The notes beneath the pieces were generated by a model that was not told where the DNA came from, ran no database searches, and saw only the letters and a list, made by a program, of their open reading frames with translations. Of a stretch of 6,254 bases of DNA, positions 5,396 to 6,254 are shown in pieces. Source of the DNA: an uncultured Eubacteriales bacterium (GTDB taxonomy: Bacteria; Bacillota; Clostridia; UMGS1883); contig CAJJUC010000141.1 of the NCBI GenBank assembly GCA_905195005.1, positions 1 through 6,254 of the forward strand, given 5' to 3'. Made by a program: the position numbers and the translations under genes. Within the stretch, counting starts at the first letter, position 1, and each line of letters starts with the position of its first letter.

Positions 5396-6254
5396 TGGCG
5401 GACATGACGGCGAGGACGGCGATATTTAAGGGGTTGAACCGAAAACCTTACATTTCGGACGGAGAAATGCGAAGCATGAAAAATCTTTGCTCGGACGCAT
5501 ATCCTTATTTAACATGCAGCCGCAGGGCGGAGGAATACAGCTTTAAAGCCTCCGTGCCGGCGAAAGCGGGGGACGGATACGAAGCGGATACGGCAGAGCT
5601 GCCGGACGCGGCTGCGGAGCACGAGGGGGCGGTGTACAGGCTTGTGCCTGCCGCCGCCGCATACACCCCGGGAGAATATTATTACGCATACGGCGGAGAG
5701 TGGAAAAAGGGAATTTACGAAAAAAAATTCATGGGAGCGGTGACGGAAGCGCCGAGCGGATTCCGGACGGATTTGTATATCTGCACGACACCCAAAAATA
5801 CAGATATATATGGGGAATGGCGCTATGCAGGCGATCACAACGGGAAAATAATAAAATGGCTTGGGAAAACGGGCGGCAGATTTGTGCGCGGAGGGTATTA
5901 CGTTTACAAATCGGAGTCATGGGAGGAATGGATACCGACAGATCAGGATTACAACGGATTCAATTTTGAAGAGAAGAACCTTGAGAAATATTCGACGAGC
6001 AGATGGTACGGCTATGACAGGGAATGGATCGGAGAAACAAACGAGCAGTTTACAAACGGAGAAAGATATATGTTTGTGCGGAAATCGCGCGGGTGGTGGC
6101 AGAGCACGGCATATTCATACGTGACGGCGGCGGAAATGCCGAGTGCGGCGAATGCGGCGGACGGGACGCAGTACCGCTATGCAGGCGCGCCGATACTGCA
6201 AAACGGTGCATATTACCGATGTGACGAGGATGTGAACACGGATGGGGCGGTGTA
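5395..6254 (+). CDS. Large phage-like structural protein, N-terminal 286 codons (runs off the right edge)
   Basis: The ATG at 5395 shares its A with the TGA of the 114-aa gene (TGATG), and GAGGGG (5381-5386) lies 8 bases upstream. The frame stays open to the window end, so the protein is longer than 286 aa. The N-terminus contains FKGLNRKPYISDGEMRSMKN (11-30) followed by PYLTCSRRAE. This 'GLN ... DGE-F/M-xx-M-xN-L ... YP-x-L' opening is one I associate with large structural proteins beside tail genes in clostridial prophages; I know no proven function. The rest is rich in Tyr and Trp, with repeated short strands such as YYYAYGGEWKKG (95-106), WRYAGDHNGKIIKW (142-155), GGYYVYKSESWEEW (166-179) and YRYAGAPILQNGAYYRC (260-276). 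These look like small beta modules, possibly surface- or sugar-binding. No signal peptide is present. Arginine codons are more AGG/AGA/CGA-rich than in nfnB. Confidence 0.8.
   Translation, partial: MADMTARTAIFKGLNRKPYISDGEMRSMKNLCSDAYPYLTCSRRAEEYSFKASVPAKAGDGYEADTAELPDAAAEHEGAVYRLVPAAAAYTPGEYYYAYGGEWKKGIYEKKFMGAVTEAPSGFRTDLYICTTPKNTDIYGEWRYAGDHNGKIIKWLGKTGGRFVRGGYYVYKSESWEEWIPTDQDYNGFNFEEKNLEKYSTSRWYGYDREWIGETNEQFTNGERYMFVRKSRGWWQSTAYSYVTAAEMPSAANAADGTQYRYAGAPILQNGAYYRCDEDVNTDGAV
5821..6187. repeat. Repeated RYAG element in the last gene
   Basis: The 13-base string CGCTATGCAGGCG occurs at 5821-5833 and at 6175-6187 in the same reading frame, encoding RYAG at residues 143-146 and 261-264. Each copy is followed after a variable spacer by a G-x-YY strand, so they are likely the same small module used twice. 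Confidence 0.5.

Overview
The window looks like a piece of a Clostridia (Bacillota) chromosome, probably from an uncultured gut-type Oscillospiraceae or related lineage. The reasons are strong AGGAGG-type Shine-Dalgarno sites, clear sigma-A promoters, an NfnAB-type electron-bifurcating transhydrogenase typical of strict anaerobes, and a siphophage-like tail cassette of a style I associate with clostridial prophages. The taxonomic call is inference; there is no rRNA or other marker here.

Layout. (1) Positions 1-476, minus strand: the N-terminal 158 codons of a gene that runs off the left edge, resembling the DUF6873 / GME-fold family. (2) Positions 477-632: a divergent intergenic region with a weaker minus-strand promoter and a near-consensus plus-strand promoter (TTGCCA, 17 bp, TATAAT). 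A perfect 14-bp palindrome fills most of that 17-bp spacer. (3) Positions 633-2868: a two-gene operon, nfnA then nfnB, one base apart, with the cofactor motifs I looked for intact. (4) Positions 2869-2956: a short structured intergenic stretch ending in a strong intrinsic terminator that stops only a few bases before the Shine-Dalgarno of the next gene. (5) Positions 2957-6254: four tightly coupled phage-like genes in one direction. They are a 636-aa tail-fibre-like protein with a collagen-like stretch, a 68-aa protein, a 114-aa protein, and a large protein cut by the right edge.

Function. NfnA and NfnB together couple ferredoxin and NADH oxidation to NADP+ reduction, balancing redox pools in a fermenting anaerobe. 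The minus-strand neighbour has no visible functional link to them. The phage-like block is a separate module. Its overlapping stops and starts (4867, 5051/5073, 5395) point to co-translation of parts for a host-recognition or tail-tip structure. It begins abruptly with a tail gene, with no head, packaging or integrase gene between it and nfnB. It is therefore a prophage remnant, a tail-only element, or an end of a larger element whose other genes lie to the right.

I see no tRNA, rRNA, CRISPR array, insertion sequence or toxin-antitoxin pair. The most interesting points are the palindrome inside the nfnAB promoter, the leader/terminator abutting the tail gene, and the tail cassette itself with its two unassigned small proteins.
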